From the NCBI GenBank assembly GCA_023426365.1, contig JAFAAW010000101.1, forward strand, positions 1-31,800: a stretch of 31,800 bases of DNA. Reading direction: 5' to 3'. A model generated the notes under the pieces. The model was given only the letters and a program-made list of their open reading frames with translations. It was not told the origin of the DNA and did no database searches. Shown piece after piece: positions 8,753 through 17,840 of the stretch (its first letter is position 1; each line of letters starts with the position of its first letter). The translations under genes were made by a program, and so were the position numbers. The stretch comes from Pseudomonadota bacterium. Its GTDB lineage: Bacteria > Pseudomonadota > Alphaproteobacteria > Rhodospirillales > Magnetospirillaceae.

Positions 8753-9481
8753 CTATGCCAGCCGCAGCAACTGCTCCACGAAATCGGGCACCACCTGGGA
8801 TGCCGGACCATAGATCGCCTCGGCGAACAGGCTGGCGCCCTCGCTGGGGTCCAGGTTCAGCTCCACCGTGTGGGCCAGCCCGCGCTGGCGTAGCGCGTGG
8901 ACGAAGCCGGCGGCCGGATAGACGTTGCCCGAGGTGCCGATGGACATGAACAGCCCGCATGCTTCCAGCGCGTCATAGATGCGGTCCATGTCCAGCGGCA
9001 TTTCGCCGAACCACACCACGTGGGGGCGTAGCGCGGGGTGCTGGCATTGGGGGCAGGGGGTGGCGGTGGATACGTCCTCGTGCCAGCTCAGCACCTGGCG
9101 GCAATGGTCGCAGCGCACCTTGCGCAATTCGCCATGCATGTGGATCAGACGTTCCGATCCGGCCCGTTCGTGCAGGTCGTCGATGTTCTGGGTGACCAGC
9201 AGCACGCCGCCGGGCCAGTCCCGCTCCAGCCGCGCCAGGGCGTGGTGGGCGGCGTTGGGCTGGATGGCCGGGTCGCCCAGTTGCGCGCGGCGGGCGTTGT
9301 AGAAATCCTGCACCAGGGCGGGGTTGCGCGCAAAGCCCTCGGGCGTGGCCACATCCTCGAGCCGGACCTTGGACCAGATGCCGCCGGCACAGCGAAAGGT
9401 GTCGAGGCCGGATTCCTTGGAAATGCCGGCGCCGGTCAGCACGACGATGGGAGCCTGGGGCGAGATGATGGGGCGCGTCAT
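8753..9481 (-). CDS. cobB: NAD-dependent protein deacylase, CobB-type sirtuin
   Basis: Removes acyl groups from protein lysines using NAD+, giving O-acyl-ADP-ribose and nicotinamide. The 242-residue protein shows the NAD-binding GAGISKESGLDTFR near residue 19, TQNIDDLHERAG, the catalytic His in HMHGEL, a Cys4 zinc site (CDHC then CPQC), and the closing GTSGNVYPAAG motif. A Tyr-x-x-Arg pair in FYNARRAQL matches the Tyr92/Arg95 pair of E. coli CobB, which favours succinyl or malonyl substrates, so desuccinylase activity is plausible. The ATG at 9481 has AAAGGCGG just upstream; the 13 extra in-frame residues further upstream are unlikely. It is probably a single-gene transcript. Confidence 0.93.
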   Translation of the reverse strand: MTRPIISPQAPIVVLTGAGISKESGLDTFRCAGGIWSKVRLEDVATPEGFARNPALVQDFYNARRAQLGDPAIQPNAAHHALARLERDWPGGVLLVTQNIDDLHERAGSERLIHMHGELRKVRCDHCRQVLSWHEDVSTATPCPQCQHPALRPHVVWFGEMPLDMDRIYDALEACGLFMSIGTSGNVYPAAGFVHALRQRGLAHTVELNLDPSEGASLFAEAIYGPASQVVPDFVEQLLRLA

Positions 9482-9539
9482 GGTCCGCCTTTGCTGCGCA
9501 GGGACTGTGCGGCGCAGCATAACAAAGCGGACCGGCGCA

Positions 9540-11258
9540 TCAAGCCGCGCGGACGCGCCCCAGGAATTCGCCGATCACATTGCGCAACGCCCCCGCCTGG
9601 GCGGCAAGATCGCTGGACGACGCCAGCACCTGGGCCGCGGCGGCGCCGGTGCCGTCGGCCGCCTGGCGTACGCCCCTCATGTTGCCGCGCACTTCGGCGG
9701 TGCCGCTTGATGCTTCCTCGACGCTGCGGGCGATTTCGGCGGTGGCCCCGGCCTGTTCGGCCACGGCGGCGGCAATCTCGCCGGCGATGGCGCCCATGCG
9801 GTGAATGACGGCGACGATGTCGCGGATCGCCCCCACCACCGTGTGGGTCTGGTCCTGCACCAGGGCGATCTGGCGGCCGATCTCCTCGGTGGCCTTGGCG
9901 GTCTGGTTGGCCAGGCTTTTCACCTCGCCGGCCACCACGGCGAAGCCCTTGCCGGCCTCGCCGGCGCGCGCCGCCTCGATGGTGGCATTCAGCGCCAACA
10001 GGTTGGTCTGGCCGGCGATGGCGCTGATCAGGCGCACCACCTCGTCAATCCGGCCGACCGAGTCGGCCAGCCGCCCCACCTCGCTGGCGGCGGCGTTGGC
10101 CTCGCCGACCGCATCCTCCGCCATGATCGAGGATTGTTCCACCTGCCGGCTGATCTCGGTGATGCTGGCGGTCAATTGTTCGGCGGCGGCGGCCACCATC
10201 TGTACGTTGCCCGATGCCTGGTCCGTGGCGGTGGCGGCAGCCCCGGCCTGCACGGTGGTCTGGGCGGCGGCGGCGGACATGGAACCGGCGGTGGCCTCCA
10301 GCTCGCTGGCGGCGGCGGCCACCGCCCGCACCAGGGCCGAAGCCTCGTCGTCGAACTCGGCGGTCAGGCGGGCGATCAGTTCGGCGCGGTGCTGGCGGGC
10401 CTGGGCCTCCTCGCGCTCGCGCGCTTCCAACTCGCGGCTGGCCAGCAGGGTGCGGCGGAACACCTCAAGCGCGTTTGCCATGGCGCCGATCTCGTCGCGG
10501 CGGTCGGCGCCGGGCACGCTGATCGCGGCGTCGCCCTCGGCCAGCCGGCGCATGGACAAGGTCACCGCGGCCAGCGGCGGCACGATGGACCGCTGGGTGC
10601 CCCAGGCGATCAGGGCGCCCGCCACCAACCCGCAGATCAGGGCCGCCCAGGCGCCGACCAACAGGGCGGACAGGCGGCTTTCCACCTCGGCCGCGTCGGC
10701 GGCCAGCAGTAGCTTCTGGCTGTCCACCATGCCGCCCAGGCGCCGGCCGTCCGCCCCGCGCTCGCCGGCCAGGATGGCGATGGCGCGGGTGACGCGCGGC
10801 ACCAGATCGGCCACCAGAATGCGGGTGCCGGCCTCGCCCGGGCCGGCGGCCTCGGCCTGGTCCTGAAAGGCGCTGATCTGCGGCAGCAGGTCTTTCAGCT
10901 CGGCCCAGCGGTCGCGGTTGTCGGCATTGGTGAAATGGATGGCCAGGCCGTCCATGCCGGCGCTCAGCGTTGCCAGATTGCGCCAGGCTTCGGCGCGGTC
11001 GGCGCGAAAGCGGTCGTTGCCGGTCAGCAGGAAGCCCCGCAACGCCGCCAGCGACGCCTGCAATTGGGTTTCCATGCGCGCGCTGGTTTCCGCCACCGGC
11101 AGGCGCAGGCCGACGATGCGGGCATTGACGGTCTGAAGGTTCTGCGCCGACAGCGCGGCCAGCGTGCTGATCGCCCATAACAGGGCGCACAAGGCCGCGA
11201 AACCCATCGCCAAACGTCGTCCGATGGGCTGTCGCGCCCACCATCCGCTCGTGCTCAT
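9540..11258 (-). CDS. Methyl-accepting chemotaxis protein
   Basis: Membrane receptor that signals to the CheA kinase through CheW. From the ATG at 11258 (close GGAAGG upstream) it has 572 residues. A first membrane helix lies around residues 15-40, a helical periplasmic sensor of about 160 residues follows, then a second membrane helix around 198-220. A HAMP linker comes next, and a long signalling domain runs to the end. The receptor tip is clear near residues 405-445, with QTNLLALNATIEAARAGEAG and KGFAVVAGEVKSLA. The sensor resembles four-helix-bundle input domains but I cannot name the ligand. No che genes are adjacent. It ends in EFLGRVRAA without an obvious NWETF-like methylase docking tail. 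Confidence 0.93.
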   Translation of the reverse strand: MSTSGWWARQPIGRRLAMGFAALCALLWAISTLAALSAQNLQTVNARIVGLRLPVAETSARMETQLQASLAALRGFLLTGNDRFRADRAEAWRNLATLSAGMDGLAIHFTNADNRDRWAELKDLLPQISAFQDQAEAAGPGEAGTRILVADLVPRVTRAIAILAGERGADGRRLGGMVDSQKLLLAADAAEVESRLSALLVGAWAALICGLVAGALIAWGTQRSIVPPLAAVTLSMRRLAEGDAAISVPGADRRDEIGAMANALEVFRRTLLASRELEAREREEAQARQHRAELIARLTAEFDDEASALVRAVAAAASELEATAGSMSAAAAQTTVQAGAAATATDQASGNVQMVAAAAEQLTASITEISRQVEQSSIMAEDAVGEANAAASEVGRLADSVGRIDEVVRLISAIAGQTNLLALNATIEAARAGEAGKGFAVVAGEVKSLANQTAKATEEIGRQIALVQDQTHTVVGAIRDIVAVIHRMGAIAGEIAAAVAEQAGATAEIARSVEEASSGTAEVRGNMRGVRQAADGTGAAAAQVLASSSDLAAQAGALRNVIGEFLGRVRAA

Positions 11259-11389
11259 CCTTCCCCCCCGGGCCGAATCCTCAGTTGAACGCCCATACGA
11301 CGACGGCGGCGATGGGGCGCCTATGACTTTGATCAACTGGCGCGGCCATGGCCCTTGCGGCGGGCGGGGGTTCCGGGTATCCCCAGGGG

Positions 11390-11863
11390 ATGATCAAGGT
11401 TCTCTTCGTCTGCACGGGCAACATCTGCCGCTCGCCCACCGCCGAAGGCGTGTTCCGCGCCCTGGTCGCGGCCGAGGGGCTGTCCGGCCGCGTCGCCGCC
11501 GATTCCGCCGGCACCCATGGCTACCATGTGGGTGAGCCGCCGGACGCTCGCTCGGCTGCCGCCGCGCTCAGGCGCGGCATCGACCTGTCCGACCAGCGCG
11601 CGCGCAAGGTGCGGCCCGCTGATTTCGACGAGTTCGATCTGGTCCTGGCCATGGATCGCGGTCATGCCGACACCCTGCGCAAGCTGTGCCCGCCCGGCCG
11701 GGCCGAGCGGGTGCGCCTGTTCCTGGATTTCGCCCCCGATCTCGGCATCCGCGACGTGCCCGATCCCTATTACGGCAATGGCGACGGCTTCGAGCGGGTG
11801 CTGGACATGGTGGAGGCGGGCGCGCGCGGCGTGCTGGAACACATCCGCAAGACGCTGCTCTAG
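11390..11863 (+). CDS. Low-molecular-weight protein-tyrosine-phosphatase
   Basis: This 157-residue cytoplasmic phosphatase has the signature P-loop near the N-terminus, VCTGNICRSPTAEG, where Cys is the nucleophile and Arg binds phosphate (C-x5-R). The general-acid loop is DVPDPYYG near residue 122. Homology places the start at the ATG at 11390, although the ribosome site lies unusually close to it; an in-frame ATG at 11348 would add 14 Gly-rich residues. Family members dephosphorylate tyrosine kinases of exopolysaccharide export or arsenate-like substrates. No capsule or ars gene is nearby, so its target is unknown. It is transcribed divergently from the chemotaxis receptor and convergently with rsmB. 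Confidence 0.93.
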   Translation: MIKVLFVCTGNICRSPTAEGVFRALVAAEGLSGRVAADSAGTHGYHVGEPPDARSAAAALRRGIDLSDQRARKVRPADFDEFDLVLAMDRGHADTLRKLCPPGRAERVRLFLDFAPDLGIRDVPDPYYGNGDGFERVLDMVEAGARGVLEHIRKTLL

Positions 11864-11915
11864 GGGCGGGTCTCAAGAGGCGTCAGATGACGCGAACCCG
11901 CCGGCGCGGGCGGAA

Positions 11916-11945
11916 CCCTCGGGCGTTTCGTTCGACGCCCGAGGG
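11916..11945. terminator. Bidirectional terminator hairpin
   Basis: CCCTCGGGCGT (11916-11926) pairs perfectly with ACGCCCGAGGG (11935-11945) around an 8-nt loop, between the convergent phosphatase and rsmB genes. The position suits termination of both. Neither side has a long T-run. Confidence 0.6.
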
Positions 11946-11956
11946 GGCACGGGGCG

Positions 11957-13258
11957 CTATTCGGCGGCCTTCTTGCGCATCACCGCGGCGAAGAAGCCGT
12001 CGGTGCCGTGGGACAGCGGCGACAGGCGCAGCCACGGGCCGCTGACCGGGCAGGGGGTTTCGGGGGCGATCCGCGGCCACAATTCGGGGATGGGCACGGC
12101 CTCGTATTCGGGATGGGCGGCCAGGAAGCCCTCCACCTGCCGTTCGTTCTCCTCGGGCAGGATCGAGCAGGTGGCATAGACCAGCAGGCCGCCGGCCTTG
12201 GTCAGGCGCGCGGCGCTGGCCAGGATGGCCTTTTGCCGCTCCACCAGCTCCAGCAGGTCGGTTTCGGTCAGTTGCCACTTGGCATCGGGGTTGCGGCGCC
12301 AGGTGCCGGTGCCGGTGCACGGCGCGTCCACCAGCACACGGTCGTAGCTGGCGGCGGAGCGCTTGATCCACTTGTCCGATTCGCCCGAGATCACCCGCCG
12401 GGTGACGTTGTGCACGCCGTTGCGGCGCAGGCGCTCCTGGGCCTTGTCCACCCGCCATTCGGCCACGTCGCAGGCCACCAGCCGGCCCTTGTTCTGCATG
12501 GCCGCCGCCAGCGCCAGGGTCTTGCCGCCGGCGCCGGCGCAATAATCCACCACCGCCATGCCCGGATGGGCGTCGGCCACCAGGGCGACCAGTTGCGAGC
12601 CTTCGTCCTGCACCTCGATCAGGCCGTTGCGCCACGCCTGCACCTGCACCAGCGCCACACGCGACTTGAGGCGCAGGCCCAGCGGCGACAGGGCGCAGGG
12701 TTCGGCGGCGATGCCTTCCTTCTTCAGGGCGATCCGCGCGTCCTCGCGCGTGGCCTTCAGGGTGTTGACGCGCAGGTCCAGGGGCGCCTCGTCGCGCATG
12801 GCGGCGACTTCGCGGAGCATGGCCTCGCCCCACAGGGCGTCCAGCCGGGGCGTCAGCCATTCGGGGAACTCGCCCTTGACCCAGGCGGGCATGTCGCGGT
12901 TGAAGATGTCCTTGCTCTTGAGCTGGTCGAACATGCGTCGTTCTTCCTTGCCCGGCTTGGGGGCGGAATGGGCGCCTTCGAACAGTTCGGGCTTCAGCTC
13001 GCCGCCTTCGAACGCCAGGTCGGCGAACACGCGGGCGCGGGCGTCGTGCGGATGGTCCAGGAATTCCAGCCACCAGTCGATGCGCGCCTTGCGGCGCAGC
13101 ACCCGCCACACCGTCTCGGCCACCGCACGGCGGTCCTTGGAGCCGATATAGCGGCGCCCCTTGAAATAGAACGAGGCGACCTGATCGGCGGGGCGCTGGG
13201 TGGCCTCGATCTCGTCCAGTAATTCGATGGCGGCGGCAAGGCGGGCGGCGGGTGTCAT
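11957..13258 (-). CDS. rsmB: 16S rRNA m5C methyltransferase, RsmB/NOP2 family
   Basis: Transfers a methyl group from S-adenosylmethionine to a cytosine in rRNA. The 433-residue protein has an N-terminal NusB-like helical domain that includes DRRAVAETVWRVLRR, then a Rossmann-fold methyltransferase. The SAM-binding motif is VVDYCAGAGGKTLALA near residue 235. Motif IV is VDAPCTGTGTWRRNPD and motif VI is ATCSILPEENE; the paired cysteines in these motifs are the catalytic signature of m5C RNA methylases. I chose the ATG at 13258 because the 33 residues upstream are unlike the family. E. coli RsmB acts at C967; other members of the family act elsewhere, so the exact site is inferred. Confidence 0.88.
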   Translation of the reverse strand: MTPAARLAAAIELLDEIEATQRPADQVASFYFKGRRYIGSKDRRAVAETVWRVLRRKARIDWWLEFLDHPHDARARVFADLAFEGGELKPELFEGAHSAPKPGKEERRMFDQLKSKDIFNRDMPAWVKGEFPEWLTPRLDALWGEAMLREVAAMRDEAPLDLRVNTLKATREDARIALKKEGIAAEPCALSPLGLRLKSRVALVQVQAWRNGLIEVQDEGSQLVALVADAHPGMAVVDYCAGAGGKTLALAAAMQNKGRLVACDVAEWRVDKAQERLRRNGVHNVTRRVISGESDKWIKRSAASYDRVLVDAPCTGTGTWRRNPDAKWQLTETDLLELVERQKAILASAARLTKAGGLLVYATCSILPEENERQVEGFLAAHPEYEAVPIPELWPRIAPETPCPVSGPWLRLSPLSHGTDGFFAAVMRKKAAE

Positions 13259-13401
13259 GGCGTCATCCAGAAACGGGTCCGCCCCTCCGCCGGCCCCGAC
13301 GTCCCGGTCGCGACCGGGCGTCAGGCAATGAATCGGTGGCCCGATTGCTCGGGCCACGGGGGCCGGGGGAAGGGCGGAAAGAGCGGGAACCTGACCTTAT
13401 A

Positions 13402-14631
13402 TCAGGCCGAGCGGGCCTGGGTCATGCTGTTGTGTTCGCGCGCGATCAGCGACCCCAGGCGGCGGATGCCTTCGCGGATCTTGTCGGGGCAGGTGGCCGA
13501 GAACGACAGCCGCAGCGTGTTGGCGGCCGGCGGGCCGGCATAGAAGGCCGAGCCGGGGACGAAGGCCACGCGCTCCTGCTCGATGGCGCGCGCCAGCAAG
13601 GTGGCGCCATCGAAGCCCTCGGGCAGGGTCACCCAGATGAACATGCCGCCACCCGGCCGGGTGAAGGTCACGCCCTCGGGCATGAATTCGTCCAAGGCGG
13701 CCACCATGGCGTCGCGGCGCGGGCGATAGGTGGCGCACAGGGTTTCGGCGTGGTCGGCCGGCAGGCGCTCGATCACCTTGGCCAGGGCGACCTGGGCCAG
13801 GGTCGAGGTATGCAGGTCGGCGGCCTGCTTCATCAGCACCAGCTTTTGGATGATCGGGCTGGCGGCGACGATCCAGCCCACGCGCAGGCCCGGCACCACC
13901 GATTTCGAGAAGGTGCCGCAATAGACCACGCGGCTGTTCTCGATGCCGCCTTCGCGGGCGATGTCCAGCTCCATCAGGCTGGGCAGCAGCGGGCCGTCGA
14001 ACGACAGCTTGTTGTAGGCGGTGTCCTCCAGCAGCACCAGGTCGGAACGGCGCGCGCCGTCCAGCAGCGCCTCGCGCTCGGGCAGGGTCATGGTCTCGCC
14101 GCTGGGGTTCTGGAAGTCGGGCATGGCATAGGCCAGCTTGGCCGCGATCGGCTCGGGGCCGGTCAGCTTGGCGATGTCGTCATAGACCGGGCCGCTGGCG
14201 GTGAAGGCCTGCAACAGGCCCAGATAGGTGGGGCGCGCCACCAGGACCTTGTCGCCGGGGCCGATGAACAGCCGGCCCAGCAGGTCCAGGCCCTGCTGCG
14301 AGCCGTTGGTGATGACGATGTTGTCGCGGGTGCAGGTGATGCCCAGGCTCTTCATCTCGGCGACCAGCAGATCGCGCAAGGGGCCGTAGCCTTCCGACAC
14401 CGAATATTGCAGCGCCATGTTCGAGGTGGCTTTGTCGCCGAAGATTTCGGCGTGCACGTCGGCCATCAACTGGCGGGGAAACAGCTTGGGATCGGGGATG
14501 CCGCCGGCGAACGAGATGATGTCCGGCTGGTCCAGCAACTTCAGCAGTTCCCGGATTTCAGAGGCCTTGGCACGCTTGCCATAGGGGGAAAATCGCTCAG
14601 CCCAATCGGTCACCGCTGTCATCCTCGTCAT
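13402..14631 (-). CDS. PLP-dependent aminotransferase, class I/II
   Basis: This fold-type I aminotransferase has 409 residues from the ATG at 14631; a second ATG at 14622 (MTAVTDWAERFSPYG) is equally possible. Neither has a good ribosome site. Recognisable blocks are IISFAGGIPDPKLFP, YSVSEGYGPLRDLL, TNGSQQGLDLLGR, MPDFQNPSGETM, and the Schiff-base lysine in GTFSKSVVPGLRVGW. The C-terminal arginine that binds the substrate carboxylate is in TLRLSFS. These features place it with the 2-aminoadipate/aromatic aminotransferase branch related to the catalytic half of MocR regulators, but without a DNA-binding domain. The true substrate cannot be read from sequence. It lies downstream of guaB on the same strand, beyond a terminator. 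Confidence 0.9.
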   Translation of the reverse strand: MTRMTAVTDWAERFSPYGKRAKASEIRELLKLLDQPDIISFAGGIPDPKLFPRQLMADVHAEIFGDKATSNMALQYSVSEGYGPLRDLLVAEMKSLGITCTRDNIVITNGSQQGLDLLGRLFIGPGDKVLVARPTYLGLLQAFTASGPVYDDIAKLTGPEPIAAKLAYAMPDFQNPSGETMTLPEREALLDGARRSDLVLLEDTAYNKLSFDGPLLPSLMELDIAREGGIENSRVVYCGTFSKSVVPGLRVGWIVAASPIIQKLVLMKQAADLHTSTLAQVALAKVIERLPADHAETLCATYRPRRDAMVAALDEFMPEGVTFTRPGGGMFIWVTLPEGFDGATLLARAIEQERVAFVPGSAFYAGPPAANTLRLSFSATCPDKIREGIRRLGSLIAREHNSMTQARSA

Positions 14632-14817
14632 GAAGCCCGCACGCAAAGAACGGCAATTGTAATCGAGCTTGCCGTCCATCGGGCGCCCAAAAATACGCTT
14701 CGCGGAAAATATTGTTTCGCGCGACGCCGTTTTGCGCAGCCTGGAGGACCGTACCGGCCTTCGTGAAAAAAGGCAAGCCTTGCTGACCTAAATGTCCGGT
14801 GGTGCGGGCATGAAAAA

Positions 14818-14846
14818 GGCGCCCCGGGGGCGAACCCCGGGGCGCC
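14818..14846 (-). terminator. Terminator of guaB
   Basis: A perfect 12-bp stem (14818-14829 with 14835-14846) has a 5-nt loop. On the minus strand it is followed by TTTTT (14813-14817). It lies 14 bases after the guaB stop codon. Confidence 0.92.
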
Positions 14847-14860
14847 GTGCGAAACGTTGC

Positions 14861-16321
14861 CTATTCCGACTTGTAGTTCGGCGCTTCCTTGGTGATGGCG
14901 ATGTCGTGGACATGGCTTTCACGCAGGCCGGCCGAGGTGATGCGGCGGAAGGTGCAGCGGGTCTGCATCTCGCCGATGGTGCGGTTGCCGGTATAGCCCA
15001 TGCCGGCGCGCAGGCCGCCCACCAACTGGTGGATGACGTTGGCGGCCGGACCCTTGTAGGGCACGCGGCCTTCCACGCCCTCGGGCACCAGCTTCAGGCT
15101 GTCCTGGACGTCGGCCTGGAAATAGCGGTCGGCCGAGCCGCGCGCCATGGCGCCGATCGACCCCATGCCGCGATAGGATTTGTAGGAACGGCCCTGGTAC
15201 AGGAACACCTCGCCCGGGCTTTCCTCGGTGCCGGCCAGCAGCGAGCCGACCATCACGCAATCGGCGCCGGCGGCGATGGCCTTGGCCAGATCGCCCGAGA
15301 ACTTGATGCCGCCGTCGGCGATCAGGCAGATGCCCGCCTTGCGGGTGACTTCCGACACTTCCATGATGGCGGAAAGCTGGGGCACGCCCACGCCCGCCAC
15401 CATGCGGGTGGTGCAGATGGTGCCCGGGCCGATGCCCACCTTGACCGCGTCGGCACCGGCATCGGCCAGCGCGCGGGCGGCTTCGGGGGTGGCGATGTTG
15501 CCGCCGACCACCTGGGTGTCGGGGGCCATGCGCTTGATGGTGCGCACCGCCTCGATCACGCCGCGGGAATGGCCGTGGGCGGTATCGACCACGATCAGGT
15601 CCACCTCGGCCTCGATCAGCGCTTCGGCGCGCTTGATGCCGTCGGGGCCGACGCCGGTGGCGGCGGCGACCCGCAGGCGGCCCTGGGCGTCCTTGCAGGC
15701 GTTGGGATGGGCTTTGGCCTTTTCGATGTCCTTGACCGTCACCAGGCCGGTGCAGCGGTAATCGGCGTCCACCACCAGCAGCTTTTCGATGCGGTGCTGG
15801 TGCAGCAGGCGCTTGGCCTCTTCCTTGTCCACGCCTTCGCGCACGGTGACCAGGCGGTCCTTGGTCATCAGCTCGGCGACCGGCTGCTGGACGTTCGAGG
15901 CGAAGCGGACGTCGCGGTTGGTCAGGATGCCGACCAGCTTGCCCGAGCCGCGCTCGACCACCGGAATGCCCGAGATCTTGAAATCGGCCATCAGCCGCAG
16001 CGCCTCGGCCAGCGGCTGGTCGGGATGGATGGTCACCGGATTGACCACCATGCCGGATTCGAACTTCTTGACCGCGCGCACCTCGGACGCCTGGGCCGCG
16101 ATCTCCAGGTTCTTGTGGATCACGCCGATGCCGCCGGTCTGGGCCAGGGCGATGGCCAGCCGTGCCTCGGTGACGGTATCCATGGCCGCCGAGACCAGCG
16201 GGATGCCGAGTTCGATGCTGCGGGTGATGCGGGTGCGGGTATCGACTTGCGTCGGCAGCACGTCCGATTCCGCCGGGACCAGCAGAACGTCGTCGAACGT
16301 GAGGGCTTCCTTGATTTCCAT
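14861..16321 (-). CDS. guaB: Inosine-5'-monophosphate dehydrogenase
   Basis: Oxidises IMP to XMP with NAD+, the committed step to GMP. The 486-residue protein is a TIM barrel interrupted by two CBS modules. It opens MEIKEALTFDDVLLVPAES. The CBS pair spans about residues 93-200. The catalytic cysteine is in GIGPGTICTTRM near residue 300, the IMP-binding ADGGIKFSGD comes after it, and the mobile flap has YRGMGSIGAM. A perfect ribosome site GGAGGT sits 5 bases before the ATG at 16321. A promoter is visible about 30 bases upstream and a strong terminator follows, so it is a single-gene transcript. guaA is not in the window. Confidence 0.97.
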   Translation of the reverse strand: MEIKEALTFDDVLLVPAESDVLPTQVDTRTRITRSIELGIPLVSAAMDTVTEARLAIALAQTGGIGVIHKNLEIAAQASEVRAVKKFESGMVVNPVTIHPDQPLAEALRLMADFKISGIPVVERGSGKLVGILTNRDVRFASNVQQPVAELMTKDRLVTVREGVDKEEAKRLLHQHRIEKLLVVDADYRCTGLVTVKDIEKAKAHPNACKDAQGRLRVAAATGVGPDGIKRAEALIEAEVDLIVVDTAHGHSRGVIEAVRTIKRMAPDTQVVGGNIATPEAARALADAGADAVKVGIGPGTICTTRMVAGVGVPQLSAIMEVSEVTRKAGICLIADGGIKFSGDLAKAIAAGADCVMVGSLLAGTEESPGEVFLYQGRSYKSYRGMGSIGAMARGSADRYFQADVQDSLKLVPEGVEGRVPYKGPAANVIHQLVGGLRAGMGYTGNRTIGEMQTRCTFRRITSAGLRESHVHDIAITKEAPNYKSE

Positions 16322-16348
16322 GCCACCTCCGGGGAGTAGTGGCGCGCC

Positions 16349-16376
16349 ATCATACACAATATGGCCCGCCTCTCAA
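16349..16376 (-). promoter_or_regulatory. guaB promoter
   Basis: Read on the minus strand, TTGAGA (16371-16376) and TATGAT (16349-16354) are 16 bases apart. The leader before the guaB start codon would be about 20 bases, just enough to hold the strong ribosome site. Confidence 0.65.
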
Positions 16377-16507
16377 GCATGCCATGGCAGCATCATGACC
16401 TTGGATATGGTATGGTAGGTATGCTGGTGCGAGGAGTACCCCGGCCGCAACCCGCTGTCGCCCGGATTCCCTTGCCCCGCACCGCACCTGGATCACGGGA
16501 GGGTGCC

Positions 16508-16849
16508 ATGCGAACGGCGGACACCTGGGTATGCCTTGCCGACGGCGATCAAGCGCAATTCTACCGCTGCGATGCGCCGGGCTATGCCTTCGAGCCGGTG
16601 ATGGGCTTTGGTCTGCCCCAGGGCGGCCGCACCTTCGCCGGGCGGCTGGCCAGCCAGTTGGACCGGGCCGAGCGCGCCCGCATGTTCCACTCGCTGGTGC
16701 TGGTGGGACCGCTGGCGGTGCTGACCGAGGTCGAGGCGCAGATGGCCCCCGCCACCCGCGAGCGCGTGGTGCGCGAGGTGGACCGCAACCTGTGCGGCCG
16801 CATGCCCCGCGAACTGGAAACCCATCTGGTGGCGGTGCTGCGTCATTAG
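16508..16849 (+). CDS. Host-attachment-like small protein (Host_attach/BaeRF family)
   Basis: The 113-residue soluble protein resembles the family first described as needed for attachment to host cells in Agrobacterium. Shared features are an N-terminal strand with VCLADGDQAQFYR, the block FAGRLASQLDRAERARMFHSLVLVG, then AVLTEVEAQMAPATRERVV and the ending RELETHLVAVL. The fold is related to eRF1 domains, and no catalytic residue is known. It is slightly shorter than typical members because the middle loop is brief. The ATG at 16508 has GGGAGGG a few bases ahead. It is transcribed divergently from guaB. In a free-living bacterium the 'attachment' label should not be taken literally. Confidence 0.75.
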   Translation: MRTADTWVCLADGDQAQFYRCDAPGYAFEPVMGFGLPQGGRTFAGRLASQLDRAERARMFHSLVLVGPLAVLTEVEAQMAPATRERVVREVDRNLCGRMPRELETHLVAVLRH

Positions 16850-16950
16850 ACCGGGATGCCCAAAATGTGCATCACGGCCTGTCGCTTGTAGTTTCGCCCT
16901 CGCCGGGCGCCTCCGGCGGCTGGGCCGCGCCCGCGATTGGCGGCGGAGCA

Positions 16951-16974
16951 GCGCGCCTCATCTTGAAGGCGCGC
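16951..16974. terminator. Hairpin between convergent genes
   Basis: GCGCGCCT (16951-16958) pairs with AGGCGCGC (16967-16974) around an 8-nt loop. It lies in the 237-base gap between the host-attachment-like gene and the end of rlmE. No other gene is visible in that gap. Confidence 0.5.
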
Positions 16975-17086
16975 CGCCACAGGCTACGCTCAGTTCGGCC
17001 CGGCCGGAGCATGGCGCGCGCGCGATGGGCGCCCCCTGGCCCCGATGGGGCAGGGCGGGGAGGCGCTCCCGCCTCCGCCGTCGCTC

Positions 17087-17839
17087 CTATCTGTCCTCGG
17101 CCAGGTCGTCCTCGCGCTCGTCGCGCCAGGCGGTTGCCGGCTCGCCGCCCTTGAACCCCATGGCGACCACATAGGTCTCGGCCGATTCCTTGCGGCTGGC
17201 CGGCGGCTTGGCGTGGCGCACCGTGGTGAAGTTCTTTTTCAGCAGCTCCAGCAGCGTCTTTTCCGTGCCGCCCTGGAACACCTTGGCGACGAAGGTGCCG
17301 CCGGGGGCCAACACCTCCATGGCGAAATGCAGCGCCACCTCCACCAGACCGATGATGCGCAAATGATCGGTGGCCGGGTGGCCGGTGGTGGGGGCGGCCA
17401 TGTCGGACACCACCACGTCGGCCAGCCCGTCCAGCGCCTCCTTCAGGCGGTCGGGCGAATCGTCGGCCAGGAAGTCGCCCTGCATGCAGATGGCGCCTGG
17501 AACCGGGTCGTATTCCAGGATGTCCATGCCGACCACCTTGCCCTTGGGGCCGACGCGGTCCACGGCGATCTGGGTCCAGCCGCCGGGGGCGGCGCCCAAA
17601 TCCACCACGCGCAGGCCCTTTTTCAGGAAGTGGAACTTCTCGTCCAGCTCGATCAGCTTGAACGCCGCGCGCGAGCGATAGCCCAGCTTGCGGGCTTCGT
17701 GCACATAGGGGTCGTTCAACTGGCGCTGCAGCCAGCGGGTCGAGGACGGCTTGCGCTTCTTGGCGGTCTTGACCGCCTCGAACATCATGCGGCTGCCCGA
17801 GCCGCGACCGCTGCTCGATTTGGTGGGGGACTTGCTCAT
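17087..17839 (-). CDS. rlmE: 23S rRNA 2'-O-ribose methyltransferase RlmE (FtsJ/RrmJ)
   Basis: Methylates the 2'-hydroxyl of U2552 in the peptidyl-transferase A loop of 23S rRNA and is important for assembling the large subunit. The 250-residue protein has a Ser/Lys-rich N-terminus, then RSRAAFKLIELDEKF, SAM motif VVDLGAAPGGWTQIA, and the catalytic tetrad residues Lys (AFKLIE), Asp (VVSDMAAPTTG), Lys (FVAKVFQGG) and Glu (SAETYVVAMG). The tail after GFKG is acidic and longer than in E. coli. The ATG lies one base beyond the stop of ppx (TGA-T-ATG in transcript order), so translation is probably coupled to the upstream gene. Confidence 0.95.
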   Translation of the reverse strand: MSKSPTKSSSGRGSGSRMMFEAVKTAKKRKPSSTRWLQRQLNDPYVHEARKLGYRSRAAFKLIELDEKFHFLKKGLRVVDLGAAPGGWTQIAVDRVGPKGKVVGMDILEYDPVPGAICMQGDFLADDSPDRLKEALDGLADVVVSDMAAPTTGHPATDHLRIIGLVEVALHFAMEVLAPGGTFVAKVFQGGTEKTLLELLKKNFTTVRHAKPPASRKESAETYVVAMGFKGGEPATAWRDEREDDLAEDR

Positions 17840-17840
17840 A

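Noticed and set aside
14792..16339. 515-codon plus-strand frame opposite guaB
   Set aside because: Composition is low-complexity Gly/His/Asp/Ala and guaB is unmistakable on the other strand.
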